Below are positions 36,801-49,300 of a DNA stretch of 64,000 nucleotides, one piece after another. The DNA lies in the NCBI GenBank assembly GCA_902728285.1, contig CACVBU010000181.1, positions 1,062,217-1,126,216 on the forward strand, written 5' to 3'. Both the position numbers and the translations under genes were made by a program. Position 1 is the first letter of the stretch. Each line of letters opens with the position of its first letter. Source of the DNA: Clytia hemisphaerica. Taxonomy: Eukaryota > Cnidaria > Hydrozoa > Leptothecata > Clytiidae. The notes below the pieces were generated by a model. That model searched no databases. It worked only from the letters and a program-made list of their open reading frames with translations, and was not told the origin of the DNA.

Positions 36801-39800
36801 GAATTACGAAATGAAAGAGCAAGGTGACTGATTAAATTGAAAGTCTTAAAATTAAAAGATAAAATCTGTTTTTTAAAAGGTGTATATAAAGTACAGAAAT
36901 ACAAAAATGTCAGGTTTAGGACCAATGACCTGATAGTGATATAGTCTTTTATTTAATAGACTTAAGTGAAAGTTTTGGATGTATCTTTCAGGTTTGAGGT
37001 CTATGGTATAAACAGATCCAATTAATCATTACTTTTTCATGACTATATTTCTTGATTTCTTTGTCAGTTTTCCAGACAATCAACTTTATGACGAAAGCAG
37101 AAGAAGCCGTTGGAAAACTGTTGGAAATGCAGGTAAACTGAAAGTGATCTCTGAGAGGGAACACCATTGGTTATTTTGAAGGGATTTTGAATGAACATGA
37201 AAACCGACTTGCTAGTTGTTAGGGCGTCCTTAGGAGATGCCTTGGAGTTTTTACAAGATGCTTAACTGATTGGTTATTTTTAAACAATAGGGATGACGCG
37301 TTCTATAGAAAAAGTAATAAAATCGTTTGTCTCAACATTTAACGACCAACAGAGTCATCAAAGAACTTGTAAAAACTCCCGCTTGATCCTTAGTAGGGAA
37401 ATTTGCGTAATCAACTTTTTAAAGTTGAACTCAACAGAAATCCAGACCCGATCAATCGAACTTGTCGAACTAATCGAACAATCGAACTAATCGAACTCCA
37501 TCGAACGATTAAAGTTCGATTAAAAAAATTAATCGAACTCTAAGATTTTTTAAAAGATTGTGAGTGTTCGATTAAGTTCGATCAATGTGTTTCGGTTCGA
37601 TCAGTTCGATCAATGTGTTTCGGTTTGATCAGTTCGATAAACCAATTTTGTTCGACAAGTTTGTGCTGCTCCGTCACCGAAGCCAAATTCCGAATGTAAA
37701 TCGGGAAATTACTTCCGATAACGGATTACACACTTTTCCTGTATCCTTTTAGCGCCTTAGCGCCAGGGGCGGTTTGTTGGGGCTGGCGTAGTATTTCGCC
37801 ACTCGGCCGCGCAACAGAGGGGCTACGGACTTATTCCGGATAGACAAATATCCGGGTACAATAAACGTCAAGCTGTTAAGTCCGGGAACTGTCGAAATTG
37901 GCAATCGCCAGGACAAAGTTTTTGCAAGCGAGGGAAGATATGAGGATTTTTAATATCATCGAACTAATCGAACTTTTTACTGACCGAACTAATCGAACTG
38001 CTATTGCTTCAAAAATTGTGAGTGTTCGATTAGGTTCGATTAATTTTTTTAATCGAACTTTAATCGTTCGATGGAGTTCGATTAGTTCGATTGTTCGATT
38101 GGTTCGACAAGTTCGATTGATCGGGTCTGGAGAAATACTAACCGGATCAAGCACAAGCATAACATATGTACTACAACAATATCTGTACTCAAACCATTGG
38201 CTATTTTGAAGTTCGAAACTTTGTTGTCTCATGATCCATTACAGTTTAACCAAAAGTTGAAAGTACAGACACGAGTACTTACAATTATTTATTTTTTTAA
38301 GCCGAACAAACCAGTGTTTGTGACAGAGTTTTGGGATGGTTGGTTTACTCATTGGGGAGAGCAATATCATTATGTTGGCGCTGAAAGGTTAACAAAAACA
38401 TTGGATTACTTGCTGAAAAATGGATACTCTGTCAACTTCTATATGTTTCATGGTAATAATTTTGTCATCTTTGGCCTGCACAGATTTCACTTTACCCCTA
38501 CTTACTTGACTTTCTTTGTTACCAGCAGATTGTCAGCAAAAGTGTCCCTAATTTAATAATTTTCTGAAGATAGAATTTACATATCACTGCCAAAAAAAAC
38601 TGTCTCACATTTTTTAAGTATTCTACCATTTTTCAATTTTGAAATCCTATATTTTTTTCATCAGGAGGAACGAATTTTGGATTTTATAACGGTGCAAATG
38701 CCAATGACGATGGATCAAATTACCAATGTGATATCACCAGTTATGGTAAAAGTTTTTGTGTTGTTGATGCTAAAGTAATGGAAATGATATATAAATAAGT
38801 GAATAAACTATTTAAGGTCTAAAGCTCACAATATAATCGTCAAGCTTGTTTTCTTCTTCCCTGTCCATATTATTCATCACCAGTTTTCTTTTTTTTTGGT
38901 TTTTGAAATGAACCAAATATTTGAATCGGAATAGCCTTAACTTCCTTGTCATATGACATAATAGAGTAGAAGTATGTATAATATGTCTTTTTCTCAAACC
39001 CAATTAAGAATAAACCGTTAACTGAATTTACTAAATTAAGAAAACTCATTACAAGGCTTCTATTCTTCTACAGATTACGATGCGCCAGTATCTGAAGGAG
39101 GCGATTTAAACACCAAGAAATATAACCTCTTCAAGAAAACCATTCAACATTATACCAAGAAAGGTATTCCACTTGATACGTAGTTTGTCCTCGTTTTGAT
39201 TCAATCATGTGTAGTTAAAAGGAGATCGCTATATCGTAGGAATAGCTAAAGGGGTTTTGTTGCAATAGAAACACGGAAATTCAAAAATGTCTTTCAAAGA
39301 CTTTATTCTTCATTCCTTAAAGATAAAGTAAAACTTCTGTCACAATCTAAGAATATTGCTATGTATAATACACTTGATCTAGTCTACCCCACTAATAACG
39401 AAGCTAAAATCCTGATGAATGAGCAGATAAATGAGCGTGTCACCATCATTACAGTACCCATTCATTGTACCCATTGATTTTAGATTGAAATTTAATTTAA
39501 TTTCGTTTCTTCTAGAACCTGAGAAACAGTCCTTTGGTGAAAATTATAAACATAATTATGGTATGGACATCGCCTTTGTCTTATTTGTATTCATTTCAAA
39601 CCTACTGTAGATAGTCAGTCATACAGGCCGGAAATCTTTACATTAATTATAACAACAAATCTTGGTTAAGGCTCTGATGTTCAGTGTTTTCGTGATTTTC
39701 AGGCTTAAAATATATGTTCTTTAAAAAGCTTACTTCATTAACTTAATGACGTTAAGGGGCAAGTATTCTTGTCTTTTAGCGTTTCTAAAATCCTTAGCTC

Positions 39801-40952
39801 TTAGTTTTGTCGAAGTTTTGGTGAAAATTTAGCCTTGTGCTTATTATAAAATTGTTCTCATTAAAAAGTCGTGTATAGTAAACATGAATTCTTTGTCTTA
39901 CAGGCAATATTGAACTGAAATATCAAACGACTCTATCTCAATTGCTTAAAGACTCTACAGATATGGTATGAAACCAGTATTAATTTTCATTTTTTGGTCT
40001 CAAAATTAATTTAATTAAATTAACTTTTGATGGTCATTACACTTTCTGCCCCTTCCTGGGTTAAATCAAGTGTCAAAATGCCAAGTCGTTGTCACAGCAT
40101 GACGTCAGGGTTATGGGTGAGAAAAGATCACTACTTGTTAACTCACTGTATGTTCTATTGAGTAACCATATTTTTCCTTCGTTTTGAAATGAGTGAATCT
40201 TGTAATCGAATCATAAAAAGATTTGCGTGAGTTAGAATTAGTCTTTTTTCCTCTCTAGAAAACCGGAAATACACCACGGTCTGCTACTAAAAGTAGCAAA
40301 ATAGACATAAAAAACCGTTCTTTTTCTTTGTTTCCAATAAGCAAATTGGCATAATCTAACGCATAGCATTACAGGGCTTATTTCTACGGTAATGATCCTT
40401 GACAGTTAACCTTAATATTTTTTTGTCATATTTTTATTTTAGCATAAAGAGGTTCATGAGGCGATTTGTAACATGGAATCAGTCAAAATGGCTGATGGAT
40501 CAAGTCAACAATACGGTTATGTTGTGTATGAGACGGTGGTTACTAAGGGCGCTAAACTTCATATCAAAAATGCTCGTGATTTTGTATTCGTAAGTGCCAT
40601 TTTATTTGAAATCTTTTTCTATTTTCTAGCGTTTATATACCGTATTACTTCAAGTAATCGCCCCTCCTAAAATAAAAAAAAGATAATAAAACGCCCGGGG
40701 CGTTTATTTGGAGTAATACGTAGTATTAAATTGCACGTTTTCGCCTTAAAGACTTTTTTTCCCCGAATCTGATTTCTAGAAGTCTGTTTTTGCTTGAAAA
40801 CTTGTAAACTATTGAAGAAAGTTAGTTTGACCTCTTGGTGATAATTTGCATTGGTCATTTTTGCGTTGCAGGTTTTGATCAACGATCGATTGGTTGAAAC
40901 GGTGTTGAATATTCAGAAAGCAATCACCATCAACGTTGAAGGTTATATACGG
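33824..40952 (+). CDS. GH35 beta-galactosidase-like gene, 3' end missing
   Basis: Fourteen exons with consistent phases: 33824-34092, 34279-34347, 34809-34904, 35332-35440, 35644-35736, 36739-36823, 37068-37132, 38302-38452, 38665-38745, 39074-39163, 39516-39560, 39904-39965, 40443-40589 and 40872-40952 (481 codons). Residues 14-28 form a hydrophobic segment after a basic start, suggesting a type II membrane anchor or uncleaved signal. Family motifs in order: GAIHYFRI, YIPWNLHEP, RPGPYICSEWDLGGLP, QVENEYGSFG (general acid/base Glu196) and TEFWDGWFTHWG (nucleophile Glu271), then GGTNFGFYNGAN. It should hydrolyse terminal beta-galactosides in the secretory or lysosomal route. Final beta-sandwich exons were not found and may lie in the gap at 44028-44521. 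Introns host several mobile elements. The start ATG follows AAAA and is the first in frame. Confidence 0.93.
34426..34766. mobile_element. CCTTAAAGG hairpin MITE in GH35 intron 2
   Basis: The ends CCTTAAAGGAAGAAATTTTG and CAAAATTTCTTCCTTTAAGG are almost perfect inverted repeats, bordered by TA on both sides, as in Tc1/mariner-type insertion. The interior repeats CCGCCAAATTAAATTCCC several times in both orientations. It lies between exons 34279-34347 and 34809-34904. Confidence 0.75.
35958..36604 (-). pseudogene. Retroelement fragment with GIY-YIG-like C-terminus, in GH35 intron 5
   Basis: Minus-strand open stretches at 36604-36194 and 36182-35958 read as parts of one protein broken by a frame change. 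The first is basic, with HRLHKLFNRNNLKVSYSCLP and SIISSHN. The second has NYISLTENTFKTRWNQHKHTF, resembling the YIGLTENTFKTR..NH motif of GIY-YIG endonuclease domains in Penelope-like and related retroelements. No reverse transcriptase is attached. It lies antisense inside an intron of the GH35 gene and is clearly non-functional. The GIY-YIG identification is by motif only. Confidence 0.65.
37442..38130. mobile_element. CCAGAC-family TIR element in GH35 intron 7
   Basis: The arms begin CCAGACCCGATCAATCGAAC and match in inverted orientation for more than 100 bp with few changes (repeated TCGAACTAATCGAAC units). AGAAAT lies outside both ends (37436-37441 and 38131-38136), a 6-bp duplication. 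It has no coding potential. Its ends and duplication length match the larger element at 28604-30535, so both probably used the same transposase, absent from this window. Confidence 0.85.
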
Positions 40953-41385
40953 GTATGCTACATACTTCCACTGTGTTTAAACGAGATCATTCAGGATTAT
41001 TTCGATCAAAAGATATATAGCCTTTCCTCGTTGCGGCGAATAAAGAAAATTAGAGATGAATTAGGGGGTACCTTCAAAGATTTTGGTTCAATGTCTATCG
41101 TAACCATACTGTCATTAGACAAGTCTTTAAGCAATACTTTTTAATGGCTTATTGTAATATACGGAATCAGATTCCGCCTTTTAATTTGCGGAATCTCATT
41201 CCGCAAATTACTAATCTACGGAATTTGCTCATATCTTTCCAACCAATTAATATTTTTCAACCAAATTTAGCATACATATTACCAACTAACAGATGCACCT
41301 TCACAAAAAAAATCAACTCTAATAACCTACGTAAACGGATGTTACGACAAAAAAACTTTTAGTTCCGAACTGATTCCGCAAATTA
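40953..41385. other. Region downstream of the last GH35 exon
   Basis: No further GH35 exon was recognised here. Short direct motifs CGGAATC and ATTCCGC appear from 41160 and lead into the tandem array that follows. Confidence 0.4.
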
Positions 41386-41389
41386 CAAA

Positions 41390-43010
41390 TCTACGGAATC
41401 TGCTAATAACTCTCGAAGGAATTGGTTATTTCAAACCAAACTTTGCACACGTCTCGACATCCATATGACGCTGTTCTGTGCCAAATTTGAGCATTTGAAA
41501 AGGTCGGTAACGGCAGCTATTACGGAATAACGTAAAATCACGTAAGGAACTCTAACAGCCCTTGTTGAAAAAAACTCAAAATCGTTGTATCTCCCGAACC
41601 AATATGTTTTACAAGCCCAAATTTTGCACAAAGAAGCCCTCAACAAATATGAAAATGTGTGTGAAAAATCAAGTCTGACACATGATGTAAGCGAGACTTA
41701 CGGTGGAAAAACATAAGACTACGTAATACACTCCTGCCTAGGCTGGTTAAGGCAAAACTCGAAGTACTCGTAACTCACAAACCAATGAGTTTCAGAACCC
41801 CAAATTTGCCACAAAACAGCCCCTCATTGATACGAACTTGCATGGAAAATTTGAAGCTTATACCATAACGCCGTCGGGAGTTATTACAAGATTCCGTAGA
41901 TTAGTAATCTGCGGAATGAGATTCCGCAAATTACAAATCTACGGAATCTGCTAATAACTCTCGAAGGAATTGGTTATTTCAAACCAAACTTTGCACACGT
42001 CTCGACATCCGTAAGACGTTGTTCTGTGCCAAATTTGAGCATTTGAAAAGGTCGTTAACGGCAGCTATTACGGAATAACGTAAAATCACGTAAGGAACTC
42101 TAACAGCCCTTGTTGAAAAAAACTCAAAATCGTTGTATCTCCCGAACCAATATGTTTTACAAGCCCAAAGTTTGCACAAAGAAGCCCTCCATAAATATGG
42201 AAATTGCGTGCCAAAAATCAAGTCTGACCACATGATGTAAGCGAGACTTACGGTGGAAAAACATAAGACTACTATACACTCCTGCCTAGGCTGGTTCAAG
42301 GCAAAACTCGAAGTACTCGTAACTCACAAACCAATGAGTTTCAGAACCCCAAATTTGCCACAAAACAGCCCCTCATTGCCACAAACTTGCATGGAAAATT
42401 TGAAGCTTATACCATAGCGCCGTCGGGAGTTATTACAAGATTCCGTAGATTAGTAATCTGCGGAATGAGATTCCGCAAATTAAAATCTACGAATCTGCTA
42501 ATAACCTCGAAGGGAATTGGTTATTTCAACCCAAACTTTGCACACGTCCACATCCGTAAGACGCTGTTCTGTGCCAAATTTGAGCATTTGAAAAGGTCGT
42601 TAACGGCAGCTATTACGGAAACGTAAAATCACGTAAGGAACTCTAACAGCCCTTGTTTAAAAAAAACTCAAAATCGTGTATCTCCCGAACCAATATGTTT
42701 TACAAGTACAAATTTTTGCACAAAGAAGCCCCCACAAATATGAAAATGCGTGCCAAAATCAAGTCTGACACATGATGTAAGGGAGACTTATGTGGAAACG
42801 TAAGACTACGTAATACACCCCTGCCTAGGCTGGTTAAGGCAAAAACTCGAAGTACTCGTAACTCACCAACCAATGAGTCTCAGAACCTTAACTAGACCCA
42901 CAACAGGTTTTAATGAGTACAAACTTGCATTTTTCCTCATTAATGCCGTGTATAGGGAGTTTTTTCTAGGTTCCTTAGATTTGTATCTGGAATGAGATTC
43001 CGAGCCAATA
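41390..43010. repeat. Tandem array, unit about 547 bp, three copies
   Basis: CTACGGAATCTGCTAATAAC starts units near 41392 and 41939, and a slightly altered version starts one near 42487, giving a period of 547-548 bp. Copies share TTGCACACGTC, GAGCATTTGAAAAGGTCG and CGTAAAATCACGTAAGGAAC. The third copy is more diverged and fades after about 42900. The minus-strand frames at 41431-41646 and 41979-42299 are the same repeat read twice and are not genes. Confidence 0.85.
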
Positions 43011-43830
43011 ATGGCTCTAAAATAGACGAAATTGATAAGTGATGTGAAATTTTTTTGGTGGTTCTATGACCCACAAGGGACCTGTCCTAAATTTCAGACA
43101 GTTACTTTAGGAGTACAAACTCTCGCGAGGATGAAAATTTGCAATTTACTTTTGCAATTTAGGGGAAAAAATTTTTTTAGCGAGTATCAATTTTTGCGAA
43201 TTTCATGATAAAAATGAAAAATTTCATACGAAAATGAATTAAAAGTGACAAATACGTCTTGAATTCGTTAACCGGTATAATATGACGTCAATAAGGCTTT
43301 TGCGGAATAAAAAATTCTGTAATTAGTAGTTTTTTATTTTGGATTTGAAGCATGATTCGAAGGAATACAGGCAACTTTTTATAGAATTTTTGGCGAGTAT
43401 ATAAACGCGAATCACCTTATAATTATCAAAAGTATTTACTTTCGTGAAAACGGCCAAAATTCGCGAAAATCACGAAAGGTTCTACTTGCGAAAGTTTGTG
43501 CACCTAAAATACATGATGAAACGAATGCGATCGTAAACTTTTCAAAGCATTAGTTTTTTCTATTGCTCTTCACGTGAAGCTAAAACCCGCCTCATGCTTG
43601 CCTGGTTAATTTTATGACCTTCGAATAAATGAAATAGGACCTGATATTAATTTCGTGTTATATGGTATCTTATTCTGAACATAATGACGTTTTCAAAATA
43701 ACAATAAATGATACGTTTTTATATAATTGTAACATATACGTTTATCTTGTACATTGTTGAATACAGTAGTAAACTAATATATTGATGTAATCAAGGTAAA
43801 ACTTTAACTTGAAAGGAATATCAATCACAA
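43011..43830. other. Non-genic AT-rich stretch
   Basis: No gene or clear repeat is recognised. GCGAAA and GCGAGTAT-like motifs recur. I looked for missing GH35 exons here and saw none. Confidence 0.35.
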
Positions 43831-43837
43831 AAATAAT

Positions 43838-44027
43838 GTCTCGCTTACATCATGTGTCAGACTTGATTTTTGGCACGCATTTTCATATTTATGGAGGGCT
43901 TCTTTGTGCAAACTTTGGGCTTGTAAAACATATTGGTTCGGGAGATACAACGATTTTGAGTTTTTTTCAACAAGGGCTGTTAGAGTTCCTTACGTGATTT
44001 TACGTTATTCCGTAATAGCTGCCGTTA
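43838..44027. repeat. Inverted partial copy of the 547-bp unit, abutting the gap
   Basis: This is the reverse complement of the part of the tandem unit running from TAACGGCAGC through AAACTCAAAATCG and GCACAAAGAAGCCCTCC to TAAGCGAGAC. It stops exactly at the run of N, so the sequence gap probably arose from an inverted repeat array that could not be assembled. Confidence 0.8.
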
Positions 44028-44521
44028 NNNNNNNNNNNNNNNNNNNNNNNNNNNNNNNNNNNNNNNNNNNNNNNNNNNNNNNNNNNNNNNNNNNNNNNNN
44101 NNNNNNNNNNNNNNNNNNNNNNNNNNNNNNNNNNNNNNNNNNNNNNNNNNNNNNNNNNNNNNNNNNNNNNNNNNNNNNNNNNNNNNNNNNNNNNNNNNNN
44201 NNNNNNNNNNNNNNNNNNNNNNNNNNNNNNNNNNNNNNNNNNNNNNNNNNNNNNNNNNNNNNNNNNNNNNNNNNNNNNNNNNNNNNNNNNNNNNNNNNNN
44301 NNNNNNNNNNNNNNNNNNNNNNNNNNNNNNNNNNNNNNNNNNNNNNNNNNNNNNNNNNNNNNNNNNNNNNNNNNNNNNNNNNNNNNNNNNNNNNNNNNNN
44401 NNNNNNNNNNNNNNNNNNNNNNNNNNNNNNNNNNNNNNNNNNNNNNNNNNNNNNNNNNNNNNNNNNNNNNNNNNNNNNNNNNNNNNNNNNNNNNNNNNNN
44501 NNNNNNNNNNNNNNNNNNNNN
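44028..44521. other. Assembly gap (N run)
   Basis: There are 494 unspecified bases. The true length is unknown. The gap lies between the last GH35 exon found and the next gene, so missing 3' GH35 exons could be here. Confidence 0.99.
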
Positions 44522-45860
44522 TTTCATTCGAATTGTAAAAATTGGAATTTTTGTGGCTGATTATTCATAAATCTAGACCAGAAATCATTAGGAAATTAGC
44601 CTACTTATCGAACATAAGGGTAACTTCCTCAGTTCAGTTTTGTTTCTTCAAATTCACATGAAGTTTTTCCATATCATTTTTGTGCTCAAATGAAGCATAT
44701 TCACGATGTAATCCTGTGTAGGCAGATGGTACTTTATGTCTTAAACAATAAAAACCTAAAAAATTGCAAAATTAATGACGTCATAGGTAGAACAACTTAA
44801 ATTACGGATTGAAAAGTGCTTAGAGTTGGAAATTTTCACAAAATGTTTGGACATGCTCTTTTAAGAATAAGTGAATGAAAAAGCATTTACTTTCAGTCAG
44901 TTTTCCAAAAGTTTGCTGAAACAGGAATTTCCAAATTGGATAAACTACCTTCAGTATCAGAGGTTGGGTTTTCAAAGAATATATCAACCTCTGAAGACCA
45001 ATAATAGTATTTCTATTGCGCATGTGTCAATCTAATCACTGTAGAAAGAATCAAAGATGAAGAGCAAATATTACCTTATCAATGTCTAGCAGACTGCATC
45101 AGTATGCAGTTTACTATTTACGAATTCCCCAGAAACCTCCAAGTGTAATTGAAGTGAGCTTGTTTCAAAAGAAATTTTTTACATGATGCCCAAATGTATA
45201 ACAGTAATAATTAGTAATTATTATACGTGCCGTATTTCACGGTACGGGTAAACCCGATCACGATCGCCGTGTTTAAAATACATACGTGGAATTCACCTTT
45301 GTCGGAAAATGCAATGAAAGGTGCAAGGAAAAATATTTTAACACTTGGATAAATGAATCAAGAACGGAAATTTATGTTGCTAAAAAATGTTGAAGAAATA
45401 ACGAAGAAAAATTTATTATCAAATGATATCAGCTATCATTCTTTTGTTAGAATTCTTTTTACATGTTCAGTATAGCGATTCACTGGATTGGGACTGACAT
45501 TGGTAACTCTCTGCATACGGCCAGAAATTATCATATTTTACTGTACGTAGGCACAGTATTGAATTATCCCATTATGATTATTTTGAATTTATTTAACTCT
45601 GCCTTTGTTAATAGCTGTAACCGCAGCTGGCAACAAGTGGGGGTTTAGATAATTGATGGATAAATACCCACTAATACTTGCTATTAATTAGCTCCAATAA
45701 TACTATATTGAGATATTCAATACACCTAATTACTAGAGAGGAAATGAAGGAAAAAAGTATTTTAAGCGAGATTTTAGTAGGGAATATGTTCTTGTAAGAC
45801 TTTGACGTGTTTTTAATGTTAAACCTTAAATGCTGGTTCAGTGATTGGTTACTCTAGGTT
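44522..45860. other. Intergenic stretch
   Basis: No gene, exon pair or clear repeat is recognised. The sequence is AT-rich with short chance frames. Confidence 0.4.
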
Positions 45861-45957
45861 CCCAGCTGGCACACAACGTTGTTTCAACGCTTATCCAACG
45901 TTATATGGACGTTGTGAATGTTAGAAAAACGTTGAAACAACGTTGTGTGCCAGCCGG
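45861..45957. repeat. ACGTT-rich palindromic MITE
   Basis: A near-perfect foldback runs from CCCAGCTGGCACACAACGTT to AACGTTGTGTGCCAGCCGGG. Related but more diverged copies are at about 48896-48990 and 49608-49705. A copy at 63946-64000 is cut by the window end, and a partial one lies at 60642-60715. Confidence 0.85.
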
Positions 45958-46049
45958 GTTTTGGTTGGCTGTGTACTACCTAAGTGATACAAAATCATTA
46001 GTGGCTAACCTTAAGTCGACTTATAATTGATATCCAGTGTCGTGTTACC

Positions 46050-46216
46050 AAACTGCGAATTCGTGATATACACCATTGCAATGTCTTCCAAGGAACCAAC
46101 AGCTGATTGGTTAAAAGTGACGTATTGACTGATGTTACGTCACTTAGAACCTTGTGTCAACTATTGGATCCGTGATGTAATGCCAGAAGACATTGCAGTG
46201 GTGCATATCACAAAAA
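46050..46216. repeat. Hairpin MITE, about 165 bp
   Basis: CGTGATATACACCATTGCAA and GAAGACATTGCAGTGGTGCA are imperfect inverted arms around an inner TGACGTATTGACTG...ACGTCACTTAG foldback. It lies about 160 bp before the start of the CAP gene and could affect its promoter, but that is speculation. Confidence 0.55.
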
Positions 46217-46380
46217 GCTTATGTTGGATTCTTGATCTTATAAAGTTGAGGAGATTAAAGTCTTTTTTAAGTCGGACAGCATGCGATGAAATATGAGTCA
46301 ATAATGGTATACGATCTGTTTTTATGAAAATATTGTGAAAGGTTGGTGACTATCTGGTGATGAAGTGGCCTCTTTTCAAG

Positions 46381-49300
46381 ATGAGGTTAACAAGAATATT
46401 CACTGGATTCTTGGTTCTCGTATGTCTATTGGAAGGAGAGATTGGTGAGAACTTTCCCAATATTATTTAGTATTCAATGGTTGTCGTTGATGTACCACCC
46501 CTGCCTCAGTGATCTAGTGAAGGAAGTTTTTAATTTTATTTTAATTGGGATTAATTTTGCTTCATAGTTTCGCTTTATTTTTCCTATATCAGTATGGAAC
46601 TATGTGTAGTCAGAGGTTACTTTTTCACTGCGGTTATTTCCAGTGAAGGATGCAGGTACGGATAGCTCGTGGCCAAGGGGTCTGGCACGTAAAATAATTG
46701 TTATTTATATATAGAGTTTACTTTTGTTTCATGTTTTTTAAATTTCTAGCAGCTGCATTATCTCAAGCAGAAATAGGTAAGAAACATTTTCTATATATTG
46801 CAAAACATTTTATATACTTAATAAATAAGTTGATTTTGATTATTTTTTAGAATCTGAGACAAAAAGGTTCAAATACAAAAAAAATATTACCACATTATCC
46901 ATTTTGAAAGCATTGTTGTGTTCCGTTTCCACTCATCTTTGGGTTTTTAAACTAAGATCCAGTTAGGTTATTTGGAATTTCCCGAAGATCTGTTTTTTTA
47001 TATACATTATTTTAAACTGAACCTTTCTCATGGTCTGCGAGCCTTCTGGCTACCAATCTGTTGGTCAAATTTTCCTCAATATAACTAACTTTAACAAGAT
47101 TTTTTATTAAATTTACTTTACTGTTTTGTCAAATTTTCCTCAATATAACTACAGTTGACACTCTCTAATTCAACGTTCTACTATTCGATCGGCTTCCTTA
47201 TTCGATAAAATTTAAAGTCTCCGTCAACCAGAAACTCGCATAAACGACGCTCCCTTATTCGATAAGCTCCCTTATTTGATGAAAATCCAATTCCCCTTGA
47301 AGATCGAATTAGAGAGCGTCAACTGTATCTATTATGCTCACTTGTTAAAAGATTAATTTAAACTTTACGATTTTTTTATCATTTTAGACGAGTGTTTGCA
47401 ATGCCATAATGAATACCGAAGAAGACATGAAAATACAGGCGATCTAGCCTGGAGTAATGAAATCCAAGGTAAATAAATCTCAACAATCGGTATTATTCTA
47501 AATAAGAGAGAAATGCAAGTTACACAATTTTCACTTGTCACCTCTTCGACTTTAAGATTTACTGAAATCATCTAAGTAATCATAATGAAGTTATAATTCA
47601 AAATATTTATCTTATAATCAATTATAACAAATTTTCCACCGGGATGAATTTTGACCAATTTTTCTAGTGTGTTGGGGGCCCCAACGGTCTGGGAAAAAAG
47701 TTTATTAAAAGACTTTACAATGGTACTTCATTTCTCCCTGCTTAATGATCAGCAATTAAATAGAAGGATCAGGGGGTAAGTAGATTAATCCAAATATAGA
47801 AAGGGCGTTCGCGTCTCTATGCTGACAAAGCAAAATAAAAGAAGAACTTACATTTCGGGGATTCGATCACGCAGTGTTAGAGGAGTTTTTAGTGGCCCTT
47901 CGTGGAAACAATTCATTAGCTGCCTAAAAGCTATTGAATTTTTCGGAGCATGCTACTTAAAACATATGTTATTATTATTATTATTATTGTCTGTTGTTGC
48001 AAATAGAGTCCTCTGACTTTAATGGCAAAACTTATTAGACATTCTGATGCTTCCTTTACAATATACAGCTTATGCACAAACATGGGCTGACTACCTTGCG
48101 ACAATAAATAGATTACAACATGACCCAGAGATATACTCAGTTCAGAATGTAGGAGAAAATCTATTTGGTGGATGGGGAAGTCACAGTGTTCCTGCTTTTA
48201 GCTGTCAAAACTCCTGTGATAGTTGGTAAGTATGAATTATCTTCATAGCAACCTAGAAAAGTCGTACTTTCTCCCGGGGGGGGAGGGGGTACTAGGTTTG
48301 CGAGGTGACGGGTATGTCTGAGCCGAAAATCGAAAATTGACCCTTTGAGAAACAAAATTTTGGTGATTTTGGGACCCTTTGAGAGACTTTTTCCTAAATT
48401 TTGGTACATTTTTCACATTTTTCATTTTTGATTTTCACCAAATTTTGGTCAAAACTTTTGGAAATCGAGACCCTTTGAGAGAGAAATTTTTGATTTTCCT
48501 CATTTTGGGACCCTTTCAGAGACCAACTTTTGAATTTGTACCCCTTTGAGAGACTTTTGAGGAATGAGAAAAGGTACCCTTATGGCTCGCACATACCCGG
48601 CACCCATTTTGCCTAAGCCCCCCCCCCGGGTACTTTCTACTATATTTGCCATTTTGGAAATCTAGTAATTTCGCCAAGTGACAGAGCGGCGTTGTTTCAT
48701 CGTACATCTATAAACGCTATATGACCAATATGAATGTTTGCTGTTTTGAGGTTTTGTAAAAGGTAACATGTTTTGAGTTTCAAAGTCTCTAGCCCTGAAA
48801 TCAGCTAGAACATGTTATAATTAGTGGTGGTCTTAGAAAACTTCTCGTGTAACCCAGAGATTTACACACTTCAGAATGTAGGAGGATAATACATTCCCAG
48901 CCGACACACAACGTTCTTTCAACGTTTATATAAATGTTCACAGCGTCCATATAACGTCAGATGAACGTTGAAACAACGTTGCCAAGTACTGCCAAAACTC
49001 AGGTGGGTAAACTACTACGGGATCCCGAATAAACGTCCAAACCCGGTTATTCGTTTTCGCAGTAGCATAGCCGAAAGGGGCACAAATTTGTGCAGGAGAG
49101 CAGATTTTTATGACACAGTAATTATCTTTTTATATTATAAATAGATAATCACAGTGTATTAAAATTCTGCTCTCCTACACAAATTTTGCGCCCCTCTAGG
49201 CTACGTGTAAAACACCCAGTTTTGTAGAAAATCGCATAGGAACATATACTGACAAATGGTAAAACTAAGAACATTTTTATGTTTTAAAAAACCCAAAAGG

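Noticed and set aside
41431-42299. Two similar minus-strand frames ending in the same residues
   Set aside because: They are the same 547-bp tandem unit read twice, not paralogous genes.
43904-44560. Long frames on both strands across 44028-44521
   Set aside because: They consist of unspecified bases of the assembly gap plus repeat sequence.
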